Shown: positions 47,453 through 56,605, counted from the first letter of the stretch. The stretch is 64,000 bases of DNA from Beijerinckia sp. 28-YEA-48 (GCF_900104955.1 NZ_FNSI01000001.1:4498001-4562000), one strand, 5' to 3'. The notes: generated by a model not told the origin, from the sequence alone. Numbers and translations: made by a program.

Positions 47453-47468
47453 AGCAAACTTTATGCCA
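47453..47468 (-). promoter_or_regulatory. Sigma-54-like promoter of the second ammonium transporter
   Basis: On the minus strand this reads TGGCAT-AAAGT-TTGCT, matching TGGCAC-N5-TTGC(A/T) at all but one position, with exact GG/GC spacing. It begins 45 bp before the ATG, leaving a leader of about 33 bases. It is the better of the two sigma-54 candidates. Confidence 0.7.
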
Positions 47469-47700
47469 ATAGCGGCGCTGGATTGGGCAGCCTGCGCAAA
47501 CGTGGCTCATCGCAAGGGAATCCTTCAGATTGCGATTGGCGCTGCGAGACCATGCCAAGCGGTCTGCAGTTTAGAGCGGCAAAATGCCTATTTTCTGCTC
47601 ACTCTGATGCTGGCGGATCACGCTGGTCTGCGAAGCCTGACCCGCTCCTGCGGTCGTGATACAAGCCCGCATCAGGGATTTGGGTCGATCCGCAAGAGCT

Positions 47701-48936
47701 ATGATGTCCAGGAATTATGATGTGATCGTCGTCGGTGGTGGCCTGTCTGGGCTGGTTCTGGCGACCGCGTTGAAGCGATTGGGCGGCTCGGCCTTGGCTG
47801 TCGTTCTGGTCGATGGGGCGTTGGCGCGTCCGCGTCGTCATCATCGCACGTCGGCGGTGGCGCCGGGGCCGCGGGTGATGCTGGAGCGGCTCGGCATCTG
47901 GCAAGCGGTGGCCGATCGCGCCGCGCCGGTGCTGCGGATGGAAATCTCCGACTCCCGCCTCGCCGATGCGGTACGCATCCCCAATCTCACCTTCGACAGC
48001 CGCGATGTGAAAGGTGAGGCGCGAGGCGAGGTCTTGGCTCATATCGCCTTCCATGCCGATCTGGAGGATGCCGCGCATCAGGCTGCCACGGCGGTCGGCG
48101 TGGAGTTCAAGGCGGTCCATGCGGCCACGTTTGAAGCCGGGCCCAGTCTGGCGCGGGTGCGCCTCGCCGATGGCGAGGAGATCGCAGCGCGCCTGGTGGT
48201 CTCGGCCGATGGCAGCCGTTCTCCTCTGCGCGATCAGGCCGGGCTGAAATCCGTCTCCTGGGACTATCAGCGCACGGCCATCGCTGCGACCCTTGGCCAT
48301 GAGGTCGATCACGAGGGTGTTGCGGTTCAGCACTTCCTCGAGTCCGGGCCGATCGCCATGCTGCCTTTGACCGGGCGGCGCTCATCGCTGATCTGGACGG
48401 CGACATCGGACGAAGCCAACGACGCTTTGTCGCTCACCGACGATCTCTTTCTGGCCGAAGTCGAACGCCGCGTCGGTCATCGCTGGGGCAAGCTGAGCCT
48501 CGTCGATCGTCCCCTGACCTTCCCGCTCACTTTCGGGCTGGCGCGTACCTTTGTCGCGCCGCGCTTTGCCTTGGTCGGCGATGCGGCGCATCGCATTCAT
48601 CCCTTGGCTGGACAGGGTCTCAATCTGGCGATGCGCGATGTTGGTTGCCTGTGCGATGCGATCATCGAACAGGCGTCGCTTGGTCTCGACATCGGATCGG
48701 ACCTGACGCTGAAGACGTATGAATCGGCCCGGCGTTTCGACTCCGCCGTTTCGGCGATAGGTGTCGATCTTCTGCACCACATCTATAAGATGAAAGGTCC
48801 GCTGGCCGATCTGCGGCGCAGCGGCGTGGCGGTGGTGCAGAATTCGCGATTGCTGAAGCGCGCGTTGCTGAGTGAAGCGATGGGCCTGTCAGGCCAACCG
48901 CCGCGTTTGTTTCGCGCGGAGAAAGCGGCGGCCTGA
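47701..48936 (+). CDS. UbiH/UbiF-type FAD-dependent monooxygenase
   Basis: 411 aa. The FAD fingerprint is YDVIVVGGGLSGLVLATALKRLG, the middle motif is LVVSADGSRSPLRDQAG, and the ribityl-binding motif is FALVGDAAHRIHPLAGQGLNLAMRDVGCL. The layout matches the UbiH/UbiF/UbiL group that hydroxylates the ubiquinone ring, so a role in ubiquinone synthesis is likely, but the ring position cannot be assigned. ATG at 47701 is taken (with another ATG directly after). Frames from 47656 would add 15 residues. It is divergent from the second ammonium transporter. Confidence 0.88.
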   Translation: MMSRNYDVIVVGGGLSGLVLATALKRLGGSALAVVLVDGALARPRRHHRTSAVAPGPRVMLERLGIWQAVADRAAPVLRMEISDSRLADAVRIPNLTFDSRDVKGEARGEVLAHIAFHADLEDAAHQAATAVGVEFKAVHAATFEAGPSLARVRLADGEEIAARLVVSADGSRSPLRDQAGLKSVSWDYQRTAIAATLGHEVDHEGVAVQHFLESGPIAMLPLTGRRSSLIWTATSDEANDALSLTDDLFLAEVERRVGHRWGKLSLVDRPLTFPLTFGLARTFVAPRFALVGDAAHRIHPLAGQGLNLAMRDVGCLCDAIIEQASLGLDIGSDLTLKTYESARRFDSAVSAIGVDLLHHIYKMKGPLADLRRSGVAVVQNSRLLKRALLSEAMGLSGQPPRLFRAEKAAA

Positions 48937-48950
48937 CCGGGGCGTTTCGC

Positions 48951-49211
48951 TCAGTCTTCGATGCGCCGCGCTTCGTCGATGATGAGAATGGGAATGCCGT
49001 CACGCACTGGATAGGCATAGCGCGCCGATTTCGAAATCAGCTCCTGCGCCTCGCGGTCATAGACCAGCGGACCGCGCGTCACCGGGCAGACCAGAACCTG
49101 CAACAGCCGCTGGTCCATGGCCGTGCGCTCGTCCGCATGAGGTTCTTGCGCGTGAAGCTCTTGATGCGGCTCTTGCCCCACCGGCACGAGGTTGTTGTCG
49201 TTGTCGCTCAT
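48951..49211 (-). CDS. Trm112-family protein
   Basis: 86 aa. The Trm112 core begins at about residue 32 ([53 protein letters not shown]). Only one Cys remains of the four zinc ligands of the eukaryotic family, which is usual in bacteria. The 31-residue N-terminal extension is Glu/His/Gln-rich ([16 protein letters not shown]). A start at 49118 would give the plain core. The gene overlaps the Lon-N gene by 4 bases. The function in bacteria is unclear, possibly activation of a methyltransferase. Confidence 0.88.
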   Translation of the reverse strand: MSDNDNNLVPVGQEPHQELHAQEPHADERTAMDQRLLQVLVCPVTRGPLVYDREAQELISKSARYAYPVRDGIPILIIDEARRIED

Positions 49212-49879
49212 TGCAGGGCGGAGGGTGGCGTGGCGCCACCGCGCGCCAGTTCGAACTCAGTGATGGCGACCAGCGTTTCGGCGCGCGCCTTGAGATCGAT
49301 GGCTTCGAGCAACGCCTGTTTTTCGCTTGGGCCGAAGGGGCTCATCATCGACAGTGCGTTGACCAGAGCTTCCGTCGGCGCACGCTGGATCTCATCCCAG
49401 TCCATGCGCAGGCCGCGCGCCTTGCTAAAGGTGCGCAGCGCTTCGACGACACTTTCGCGATCGACTTCATCGTCGCCGGCGTTCGGCTGCAGGTCATGGG
49501 CGAATTCGGCATAGGAGACGTGGCACTGGCGATAGGCGTGCTGCATCGGCAGTTCATCGATGACGCGAAAACGGCAGACGCCGGAGAGCGTGATCACATA
49601 GCGACCATCGCCGGACTCGGCGATCTGGGTGATGCGGCCGACGCCGCCGACCCCATGCAGGTGCGGATGATCGATATCGGATGCTTCCGTCATGCTGGGC
49701 TGAATCATGCCGATGAGACGATCGGCTTTCATCGCATCGTCGAACATGGCGATATAGCGCGGTTCGAAAATGTTCAGCGGCAACTGCGTGCGCGGCAGGA
49801 TAATGGCGCGCGGCAGCGGAAACACCGGAATGATCTGAGCCAGGCCCGCAATGGATCGATAGGGTTTGTTGATCGACAT
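49208..49879 (-). CDS. Lon substrate-binding-domain protein
   Basis: 223 aa, a solitary Lon N-terminal (LAN) domain without the protease. The start [46 protein letters not shown] is typical. Such proteins are found in most alphaproteobacteria and their job is not known; substrate recruitment or quality control is suggested for the domain. It overlaps Trm112 and follows the thioredoxin-TPR gene in the same direction, 16 bases away. Confidence 0.9.
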   Translation of the reverse strand: MSINKPYRSIAGLAQIIPVFPLPRAIILPRTQLPLNIFEPRYIAMFDDAMKADRLIGMIQPSMTEASDIDHPHLHGVGGVGRITQIAESGDGRYVITLSGVCRFRVIDELPMQHAYRQCHVSYAEFAHDLQPNAGDDEVDRESVVEALRTFSKARGLRMDWDEIQRAPTEALVNALSMMSPFGPSEKQALLEAIDLKARAETLVAITEFELARGGATPPSALQ

Positions 49880-49895
49880 GGCGGACCTTTGCTGA

Positions 49896-50816
49896 TCAGG
49901 AGAACAGAGCCGCAGACAACTTGCGGCGTGCCGAGATCGTCTCTTCGTCCATATGGCCCCAGGCTTCGAAGAACTGCACGAGCTGCTTGCGCGCGCCGTC
50001 GTCGTTCCAGGTGCGATCGCGCTTGATGATGGCGATCAACTGGTCGGTCGCTTCCTCGCGCTTGCCCTGGGCGTTCAGCGCGAGGGCGAGATCGAAACGC
50101 GCCTGACTGTCGGCGGGATTGGCGGCCACCTTGGCTTCGAGTTCCGTTGTCTCGCCCAAATCGCCGGATTGTTCGGCGATCTCAATGGCGGCCTTGGCGG
50201 CGGTGATAGCGGGATCGTTCTCGCTGCCCTTGGGCGTCTGCTCCAGCGCGGCGCGGGCCTGTTCGAGATCGCCCAGGGCGACGAGCGCGCGGACCAGGCC
50301 GCCTAGCGCCTTGACGTTGGCTTCGTCCTCTTCCAAGGCGGCGGCGAATCCCTCCGCCGCACTCTCGGCCTCGCCAGCGGCAAGCGCTGCTTCGGCTTGC
50401 GCGATCAGATCGTCGGCGGCGCCGGTCAGCGGGCCGGTGAGGCGTTCGATGAAATTCTTGATCTGGCTTTCGGGCAGTGCGCCCATGAAGCCATCGACCG
50501 GCTGGCCGCGCTGGAAGGCGATGACGGCGGGAATCGACTTGACGCCAAGCTGGCCGGCGATCTGCGGATGCTCGTCGATGTTCATCTTGACCAGGCGTAC
50601 CTTGCCCTGGGTGGCCTGGACGACCTTTTCCAGAACCGGGGCGAGCTGTTTGCAGGGGCCGCACCAGGGCGCCCAGAAATCGACGAGAACGGGTTGGCGC
50701 GCCGATTCGGCGATGACGTCGACGCGGAAACTAGCGCTGGTGACATCTTTTATGGCGTCTTGGCCGTTCTGCCCGCCGGTGGCCGCGCCCTCACCGATAA
50801 TCAACTCGTCGTTCAT
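49896..50816 (-). CDS. Thioredoxin-TPR co-chaperone (CnoX/YbbN-like)
   Basis: 306 aa. Residues about 25-130 form a thioredoxin domain with the redox motif FWAPWCGPCKQLAPVLEK, followed by IAGQLGVKSIPAVIAFQRGQPVDGF. The C-terminal half is alpha-helical with TPR-like pairs (LAAGEAESAAEGFAAALEEDEANVKALGGLVRALVALGDLEQA). E. coli YbbN has SXXC in place of CGPC and acts as a chlorine-activated holdase; here the two Cys are intact. The gene starts the thioredoxin - Lon-N - Trm112 unit. Confidence 0.9.
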   Translation of the reverse strand: MNDELIIGEGAATGGQNGQDAIKDVTSASFRVDVIAESARQPVLVDFWAPWCGPCKQLAPVLEKVVQATQGKVRLVKMNIDEHPQIAGQLGVKSIPAVIAFQRGQPVDGFMGALPESQIKNFIERLTGPLTGAADDLIAQAEAALAAGEAESAAEGFAAALEEDEANVKALGGLVRALVALGDLEQARAALEQTPKGSENDPAITAAKAAIEIAEQSGDLGETTELEAKVAANPADSQARFDLALALNAQGKREEATDQLIAIIKRDRTWNDDGARKQLVQFFEAWGHMDEETISARRKLSAALFS

Positions 50817-50919
50817 TTCGTTACCCCAAAAGGCGGCCCGCCGCCCTAGCTTGAAACATATGCCACATATGGCGCCGAGAATACCGTTTCGCCAGCTTGG
50901 TTTGCCAGCTTTTCACCCG

Positions 50920-51441
50920 TCAGTCGGATAGCGGCAGCACCAGCGGCGGATGGCCGGTCGCCGCCAGAAAGCGCCGGAAGTCCGCCATCTTGATGCTGGT
51001 GGTCATCGTATTGGTGAGCGGATGGCAATTCATGATGTCGGCGTCGGCCAGCGCCGGGTCGAGAATGAACTGCACGGCGTGGCCGACATCGTTGACCAGG
51101 CCGAACGGCGTCACCGACCCTGGCGTCACGCCGAGAAATTCGCGCATTTTCTCTTCAGCGCCGAAAGAGAGCCGGCCGGCGGCGCCGAGCTTGCGGTGCA
51201 GGCCGTTGAGGGCGATTCGGGTGCTCTCCTGGGCGGTGACCAGGAAAAATTGGCTTTTGCGGTCCCACAGGAACAGATTTTTGGTGTGGGCGCCGGGAAT
51301 CGCCTCGTGCAGATGCCGTGATTCGTCGACCGTAAACACCGCATCATGGCGCTGAGTGGTGGTTTCGACGCCGATTTCGTCGAAATAGCGGAACAATTCC
51401 TCCGGTGTGCTGGCCATGCGGTCCCGTATTGCCTCTGTCAT
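50920..51441 (-). CDS. YbaK/ProX-type prolyl-tRNA deacylase
   Basis: 173 aa. The YbaK fold is clear: LFRYFDEIGVETTTQRHDAVFTVDESRHLHEAIPGAHTKNLFLWDRKSQFFLVTAQESTRI and GVTPGSVTPFGLVNDVGHAVQFILDPALADADIMNCHPLTNTMTTSI. The Lys in GAHTKNLFLW and the GSVTPFGL segment line the pocket. Such proteins clear mischarged Ala-tRNA-Pro (ProXp-ala). The gene is followed downstream by tRNA-Gly on the other strand, which is probably only position. Confidence 0.9.
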   Translation of the reverse strand: MTEAIRDRMASTPEELFRYFDEIGVETTTQRHDAVFTVDESRHLHEAIPGAHTKNLFLWDRKSQFFLVTAQESTRIALNGLHRKLGAAGRLSFGAEEKMREFLGVTPGSVTPFGLVNDVGHAVQFILDPALADADIMNCHPLTNTMTTSIKMADFRRFLAATGHPPLVLPLSD

Positions 51442-51600
51442 TTCCCACAGATTCTGCTCTGGCGGCTCGTTTAGGGCAAAATGCCGCTGAAATCACCGGT
51501 GGCCAGATGCAAAATCGTTGCACATCGCCCCATTGAGCGTGTTGCAATCGCAAAAGGAATACGGCATATACGCCGCCGGAAGCGATCGCGTCCACGAGAC

Positions 51601-51675
51601 GCGGGTGTAGCTCAGTGGTAGAGCACAACCTTGCCAAGGTTGGGGTCGAGGGTTCGAATCCCTTCGCCCGCTCCA
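51601..51675 (+). tRNA. tRNA-Gly (anticodon GCC)
   Basis: 75 bases with the CCA end encoded. Acceptor arms GCGGGTG / CGCCCGC are fully paired except for the usual positions; the D arm is GCTC AGTGGTA GAGC, the anticodon stem is CAACC/GGTTG around CTTGCCAAG with GCC at 51633-51635, and the T arm contains GGTTCGAATC. It is a single tRNA without rRNA or other tRNA neighbours. GCC reads GGC and GGU. Confidence 0.98.
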
Positions 51676-51830
51676 ATTTTCAGAATGAAGCAGCAGTCTA
51701 GATGATGCCAGGCAGGCATCGTCTATTTTTGCTTGCGTTGCGTCAGGCGCAAGAACCGCGATTGACGGTCTGCGCCGATCATCAAGACTTCCCCTAGCGA
51801 CGATTGGGTTCGCGATTGGGGAGTTTTGCC

Positions 51831-53045
51831 GTGAAATTCGGAATGTTTTATCCGGTCGCCGTTGCCTCGGAAGCCGAGCTCGGGACCGGACTTTGGGGCC
51901 TCGACCGGCAGCGCTACGGCAATACGCTCGAAGAGCTGCGCGAGCAGGCGATCGCCGCCGATGAGACTGGCTGGACCTCGATGATGTTTGCCGAGCATCA
52001 TTTCGAGATCGAGGGATATCACGTCACCCCGAATCCGCTGATGCTGAATGTCTATCTCAGCCAGCACACCAAGCGGTTGCGCCAGGGCCAGATGGGCCTT
52101 GTGTTGCCCAATTGGAATCCGTTGCGCCTGGCGGAGGATATCGCCATGGCGGACCACATGACTGGTGGCCGCCTCGATGTCGGGCTGAGCCGCGGCTATC
52201 AACCACGATCTGTCGGCGTCATGGGGCAACATTATCATGCCAATGCGTCAGGCAGCGGCCGGGCGGAGGTCGAAGCCACCAATCGCAAAATCGTCGAGGA
52301 ATGGTTCGACGTCATGTATCGGTCGTGGACCGAGGACCTTTGGAGTCTCGATGGCGAATTCATCAAGGTGCCGCCGCAGGGACTTGAATGGAAGCATCCG
52401 ATCTCGTCCGGATTGGCGGCGGGCGTTGAAGACGGTGTTCTCAAGCGAATCGCCACGGTCCCAAAGCCAAAGCAATTGCCGCATCCGCCGCTGTTCACGA
52501 CGCTGACGCAGAGCCTGGAAACGCTCAAATGGTCGGCCAGGATCGGCAGTTCGGTTGTTACGCTCGCCGCCAATCTCGATATCGTGCGTGCGGTCTTTCA
52601 GGGCTATGTCGATGAAGCGGCGAAACATGGTCGGCAGCTGAAGTTTGGCGAATATTCGCCGCGGGGTGGCGTCGTCCTCTGTCGCAATCTCGCTGTTGGG
52701 CGCACCCATGACGAAGCCATGGAAACGGCCCGGCAGGGCGCGGCTTTCTGGACCCATTGGCTCGGTGAGTTTGGCTTCTTCGAAGCGCTGCGCATGCCTG
52801 GTCAGGAAGGGCCTGTGCCGAAGACGTTCGAGCAGATGATCAAGAGTGGTTTTCAGATTGTCGGAACGCCTGATACAGTCGCCGCCGAAATACAACGTCT
52901 GAAGAACGAGCTGCAGGTGGAGTACATGATCTTCATCATGTATGGCGGCATTACCGAGCACGCGCGCATGCTCGATTCCATTCGTCTATTTGGCGAGCAT
53001 GTTATTCCCAGATTTCCCGATCTTTCCGCGCCAATAGGAGCGTAG
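51831..53045 (+). CDS. LLM-class flavin-dependent monooxygenase
   Basis: 404 aa. A TIM-barrel luciferase-like protein: KFGMFYPVAVASEAELG at the start, SMMFAEHHFEIEGYHVTPNPLMLNVYLSQHTKRLRQGQMGLVLPNWNPLRLAEDIAMADHMTGGRLDVGLSRGYQP covering the flavin-binding barrel, and FQIVGTPDTVAAEIQRLKNEL. It uses reduced flavin from a separate reductase. The substrate is unknown. GTG at 51831 gives the conserved start and has GGGGAG 8 bases upstream. The stop is 6 bases from the next gene, an IclR regulator. Confidence 0.9.
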   Translation: MKFGMFYPVAVASEAELGTGLWGLDRQRYGNTLEELREQAIAADETGWTSMMFAEHHFEIEGYHVTPNPLMLNVYLSQHTKRLRQGQMGLVLPNWNPLRLAEDIAMADHMTGGRLDVGLSRGYQPRSVGVMGQHYHANASGSGRAEVEATNRKIVEEWFDVMYRSWTEDLWSLDGEFIKVPPQGLEWKHPISSGLAAGVEDGVLKRIATVPKPKQLPHPPLFTTLTQSLETLKWSARIGSSVVTLAANLDIVRAVFQGYVDEAAKHGRQLKFGEYSPRGGVVLCRNLAVGRTHDEAMETARQGAAFWTHWLGEFGFFEALRMPGQEGPVPKTFEQMIKSGFQIVGTPDTVAAEIQRLKNELQVEYMIFIMYGGITEHARMLDSIRLFGEHVIPRFPDLSAPIGA

Positions 53046-53051
53046 AAGACC

Positions 53052-53810
53052 TTGGCGACAAAGAGCGACACGCCTGGCGAAATTCGCTCCGTCGGGCGGG
53101 CTTTTGAGCTCCTTGAAATGATGCAGCTGAGAGCACCGGACGGGATCCGGGTGCAAGAGGCAGCCAAACATTTGAACGTCGATCCGGCGACTGTTTCCAG
53201 GCTCCTGTCGACTATGATGGCGCATGGCTACGCCAGCCGGTTGCCGAACCGACGCTACATGCTCGGCACGCGTTCACTTAGGCTTGCGATATCGTGGATC
53301 GATCGTCTGACCCAGGCTGTCGGGCCGCCGATGGCACGCGTCGCGGCCAACTGCGGCGAGACGGTCTATCTTGTACAGCTGATCGACTCGCAAGCGGTGA
53401 CCGTTGCGCGGCTTGCTGGCGGGCGCCGCGCGATGATCGATGTCGAGATCGGCCCAAGCTATCCGCTTTGGGCATCGGCCGCGGGTCGCGCGCTCTTGAG
53501 CCGCGTCGAGAACAGGCATCGTCCGCTGCTCTTGCCGCCGGAACCTTTTACAGCTTTTACGCCGAAAACGAGGACGCGGTGGTCGGAGATCGTCGCGGCC
53601 ATGCAGCAGGCCCAGCGCGATGGCATCCATATCGAGGAAGGCGAGCTTGATCCGCATCTCAGCTGTTACGCGATCCCGCTTTTGCATCATAGCCGTGACG
53701 AAAAGCTCGCCATTGCCATCAGCTTTGAAAGCCAACGCTCCGAGGGCGATCGACGGCTCATCAGGCGCGCCTTGATGAAAGAAGGCCGGGAGCTCGTGAA
53801 GCAGATTTAA
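53052..53810 (+). CDS. IclR-family transcriptional regulator
   Basis: 252 aa. The winged helix at 10-70 reads EIRSVGRAFELLEMMQLRAPDGIRVQEAAKHLNVDPATVSRLLSTMMAHGYASRLPNRRYMLG. The C-terminal effector domain has the typical ASAAGRALLSRV and GIHIEEGELDPHLSCYAIPLLHH. It is six bases after the flavin monooxygenase gene and probably cotranscribed; it may control that enzyme according to a ligand. Start TTG at 53052. Confidence 0.92.
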   Translation: MATKSDTPGEIRSVGRAFELLEMMQLRAPDGIRVQEAAKHLNVDPATVSRLLSTMMAHGYASRLPNRRYMLGTRSLRLAISWIDRLTQAVGPPMARVAANCGETVYLVQLIDSQAVTVARLAGGRRAMIDVEIGPSYPLWASAAGRALLSRVENRHRPLLLPPEPFTAFTPKTRTRWSEIVAAMQQAQRDGIHIEEGELDPHLSCYAIPLLHHSRDEKLAIAISFESQRSEGDRRLIRRALMKEGRELVKQI

Positions 53811-53908
53811 AGACCTGATGCATTGCGATCATCGTCACCTCGTTTTGTCGCATGCTGGCGGGCGATAAGATAATGCGCATCGACACTCTCATCGCCCGCT
53901 GTTGATCA

Positions 53909-54163
53909 TCACTTCGGTGCTTCGACGAGACGTGACACGATCCGCCGCACCATGGGCAGGAGCAGCAGCAGGCTGGGGAAGGCGACGAGCCAGGAGATCG
54001 CCCAGGCTTTCGGCCAGGCGTGCAGAGCGGCGAGCGCGAAGCCCGTGTTGACCGCGATGGCCGCGGCCGAGACGACGGCCGACATGACGATGGAGAGAAG
54101 CAACGGCACGAGCAGCGCGGCGTAAGCGCTCGGCAGCCGCTTGAGAAGCAGGATGTGGGTCAT
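53909..54163 (-). CDS. DUF2798-type small membrane protein
   Basis: 84 aa with two membrane spans (LLVPLLLSIVMSAVVSAAAIAVNTG and WAISWLVAFPSLLLLLPMV). The pattern matches the DUF2798 family, of unknown function. Its start overlaps the end of the upstream NmrA-like gene by 4 bases, so the two are translationally coupled and are likely controlled together by the nearby LysR regulator. Confidence 0.72.
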   Translation of the reverse strand: MTHILLLKRLPSAYAALLVPLLLSIVMSAVVSAAAIAVNTGFALAALHAWPKAWAISWLVAFPSLLLLLPMVRRIVSRLVEAPK

Positions 54164-55059
54164 GCGCGCGCCCCCGACACCGTGCTCTGCGACTGCGCCG
54201 CGATCAGATCGCGAATGTACGTGCGCATGGAACGGGGCTCGCGGCCCAGCGCCGCTTTCAGCGTCAGCGCATTGCCGCCCAGGCCGAAGGCGCGGTAATG
54301 CGCATGCACCTTGGCGAGCAGCGCCAGTGCCTGTTCATCATAAGGCAGGCGCGCTTTTGCCACCCATGCGTCAAAGCTCACTTCGGCGGCTTCGATCGGC
54401 CGGCCGAGTTCTTCGCTGATGATTTTCGCGATCTCGATACGGTCATACATGCCGGCGCTGAGTTCGAGCGTCGCATAGGACAGGCTGTCGCCGGTCAAGG
54501 CGATGGCGGCGGTCTCGGCCACGTCGCGATAATCGACTTTCGCCAGCCGCGCCGTGGCGGGAAAGGGTTCAGCGAACGTGCCGGAGGCGATAATGCCGGC
54601 CCAGGCGAAGGCGATGTTCTGCATGAAATTGGCCGGGTGCAGGATCGTGTAATCGAGCCGCGAATTGTACAGCGCCGTCTCGACGGGGATTTTGCTGGCG
54701 TGGTTTTTCAGCGTCGCATTGGTCGGCTGGATCACCGACGAATAGACGAACTTGCGCACACCGCCGCGCGTCGCGGCTTCGACCAGCGCGACGCCCATGG
54801 TGCTTTCATCGGGCGCGAAGGCGGGGCCGATGAAGAAGACGCCGTTCGTGCCGGCGACGGCGGGCGCCAGCGTGTCGGGATGGCCGAGATCGGCGCGCAC
54901 CACTTCGCTGGCGCCGAGGCTCCGCACCAGCGGCTCCTGGCTGGCGTCGCGGATCAGGGCGCGCACCTGTGCCTTGCGCTTGACCAGTTCCGGCACGACG
55001 AGCTTGCCGAATTTTCCGGTCGCGCCGGCGACCAGGACGGTTGGATTCATCTGTCTCAT
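54160..55059 (-). CDS. NmrA-like NAD(P)-binding reductase (atypical SDR)
   Basis: 299 aa. The dinucleotide fold is seen in VLVAGATGKFGKLVVPELVKR, with GATGKFG as the glycine motif, then ALIRDASQEPLVRSLGASEVVRADLGHPDTLAPAVAG and FIGPAF. The family includes quinone reductases (QorB) and redox sensors (NmrA, HSCARG); catalytic Tyr-Lys of classical SDRs is not evident. The start is ATG at 55059, with AAGGA 9 bases upstream; a frame to 55233 adds a Pro/Gly-rich tail with no ribosome site. Confidence 0.85.
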   Translation of the reverse strand: MRQMNPTVLVAGATGKFGKLVVPELVKRKAQVRALIRDASQEPLVRSLGASEVVRADLGHPDTLAPAVAGTNGVFFIGPAFAPDESTMGVALVEAATRGGVRKFVYSSVIQPTNATLKNHASKIPVETALYNSRLDYTILHPANFMQNIAFAWAGIIASGTFAEPFPATARLAKVDYRDVAETAAIALTGDSLSYATLELSAGMYDRIEIAKIISEELGRPIEAAEVSFDAWVAKARLPYDEQALALLAKVHAHYRAFGLGGNALTLKAALGREPRSMRTYIRDLIAAQSQSTVSGARA

Positions 55060-55231
55060 CTCGCTCATTCCTTGTCCGCCGGGATGGCCGCAGTGGCCGG
55101 CTCCGGCCGCTGGAAAAAGGATAGGAACTTGCAATTTTGCGGACAATCCTCGTAGATTGAGAGATATTTCACCGATTTTCGAGAGAATAGGGCCAATCAC
55201 ATGCTTGGCCGGCGCGTGACGGGGCTCGTCC

Positions 55232-55594
55232 ATGACCTATGAGGAGTACAACGCCTTCTGTTCTGCCCTTCCGGCGACGAGCCATGTCGTCCAGTGGGGC
55301 GGATCGCATGTCTGGAAGGTCGGCGGGAAGGTGTTCGCCATCGGCGGCTGGCATAAGGACGAGCCGAGCTTCACATTCAAGGTGAGCGACATCGCCTATG
55401 AGATGTTGAAAGAGCAGCCGGGCCTGCGGCCGGCGCCCTATCTCGCCTCGCGGGGCATGAAGTGGATTCAGCATTTCGCCAAGCCCGGCCTCTCGGATGG
55501 CGAGCTGCGCGACTATCTGCGCCAATCGCACACCATCGTCGCGCGCGGGCTCTCGAAGAAACGGCGGATCGAACTCGGGCTCGTGGAGCCCTAG
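55232..55594 (+). CDS. MmcQ/YjbR-family DNA-binding protein
   Basis: 120 aa. The CyaY-like YjbR domain: MTYEEYNAFCSALPATSHVVQWGGSHVWKVGGKVFAIGGW, then FKVSDIAYEMLKEQPGLRPAPYLASRGMKWIQ and LRDYLRQSHTIVARGLSKK. Members are annotated as DNA-binding from one structure only; biological role unknown. It is divergent from the NmrA-like gene and four bases before the LysR gene, suggesting one control region (55060-55231) for both directions. Confidence 0.88.
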   Translation: MTYEEYNAFCSALPATSHVVQWGGSHVWKVGGKVFAIGGWHKDEPSFTFKVSDIAYEMLKEQPGLRPAPYLASRGMKWIQHFAKPGLSDGELRDYLRQSHTIVARGLSKKRRIELGLVEP

Positions 55595-55598
55595 AGCG

Positions 55599-56492
55599 AT
55601 GGCGCGTCTGACCGACCTCGAAACCTTCGTCGCCATCGTCGAGAGTGGCAGCCTCACCGAGGCGGCGCGGCGCCTCGGCCGGTCGTTGCAAAGCGTCAGC
55701 CGGTCGTTGAACGCGGTCGAGGCTGATGTCGGGGCCAAGCTCATTCACCGCACGACGCGGCAGCTCACGCCGAGCGAAGCCGGTACCGGCTTCTACAATC
55801 GCATCAAGTTGGCGGTGGCTGAGATCAACGAAGCGACGCAGGACGTATCCAACAGCCGTTCGGAGCCGTCGGGCGTGTTGCGCATCGGCGCGCCGGTGCT
55901 GTTCGGGCCGGATTATCTTGTGCCGATCATCCGCGATTATCAGGCGCTCTATCCGCGCGTCGAAGTCGATCTGCAACTGGCCGATACCTTCGTCGATCTG
56001 CCGATCAGTGGCCTCGATCTGGTGGTTCGCATCGCGCACCTGCCCGACTCCAGCCTGCAAAGCAGACAATTGGGCGCGCTGCGGCTGGTCGTGTTCGGTG
56101 CGCCGTCCTATTTCGCCCGGCACGGGCGGCCGCAGCATCCTAAGGAGTTGAGCGGACATAATTGTCTCGTGCGCTCGGTCGATGCGCAGCCGGGCAAGTG
56201 GGCTTTCATGATCGACGGGCGGCCGAAGACGATCGCGGTGAACGGCTCGTTCAGGGCCAACACGACGAAGGCTGTCTATGCGGCAGTGACGGCGGGCATG
56301 GGGCTGGCCTGTTCGCCGTTGTGGCAGATCCGCGATCTCGTTGCGGATGGTGCGCTCGAACTGATCCTCGAGGATTACGAAGTCAAGCCGGTGCCCATCC
56401 ACGCGCTGTGGCAGGAGAACCGCATGGCGCCGGCGAAAATCCGCAAATTTATCGACCTTCTGTCGGCGAAACTGAAGCTGCGTGGACTTTAA
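55599..56492 (+). CDS. LysR-family transcriptional regulator
   Basis: 297 aa. HTH at 4-64: LTDLETFVAIVESGSLTEAARRLGRSLQSVSRSLNAVEADVGAKLIHRTTRQLTPSEAG. The remainder is a periplasmic-binding-type effector domain (GVLRIGAPVLFGPDYLVPIIRDYQALYPRVEVDLQL). It starts four bases after the MmcQ stop, on the same strand. Its likely target is the divergent NmrA/DUF2798 pair. Ligand unknown. ATG at 55599 gives the usual start. Confidence 0.93.
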   Translation: MARLTDLETFVAIVESGSLTEAARRLGRSLQSVSRSLNAVEADVGAKLIHRTTRQLTPSEAGTGFYNRIKLAVAEINEATQDVSNSRSEPSGVLRIGAPVLFGPDYLVPIIRDYQALYPRVEVDLQLADTFVDLPISGLDLVVRIAHLPDSSLQSRQLGALRLVVFGAPSYFARHGRPQHPKELSGHNCLVRSVDAQPGKWAFMIDGRPKTIAVNGSFRANTTKAVYAAVTAGMGLACSPLWQIRDLVADGALELILEDYEVKPVPIHALWQENRMAPAKIRKFIDLLSAKLKLRGL

Positions 56493-56510
56493 CCATATCG
56501 CGGTGCCGGC

Positions 56511-56539
56511 GCGCTCATCCGCGTTTATGAATCGTCTTC
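56511..56539 (+). repeat. Short copy of an internal MpaB-gene segment upstream of it
   Basis: GCGCTCATCCGCGTTTATGA and the following bases nearly match 56967-56997 in the MpaB-like gene, including an identical run CGCGTTTATGAATCG. In one frame it reads ALIRVYESSS, next to ALIRVYESPS in the gene. It may be the relic of a paralogue. The match is short. Confidence 0.45.
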
Positions 56540-56605
56540 CCTGTCGACAGCGTTCCGGCGTGATGCGACGATCCTGTCGCGGGTTGATGATGAAGGGGCT
56601 GCGTT

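Noticed and set aside
51344..51676. A 110-codon minus-strand frame starting MERAKGFEPSTPTLARLC
   Set aside because: This start is the antisense translation of the tRNA-Gly gene, a well-known source of false proteins. It overlaps ProX in another frame.
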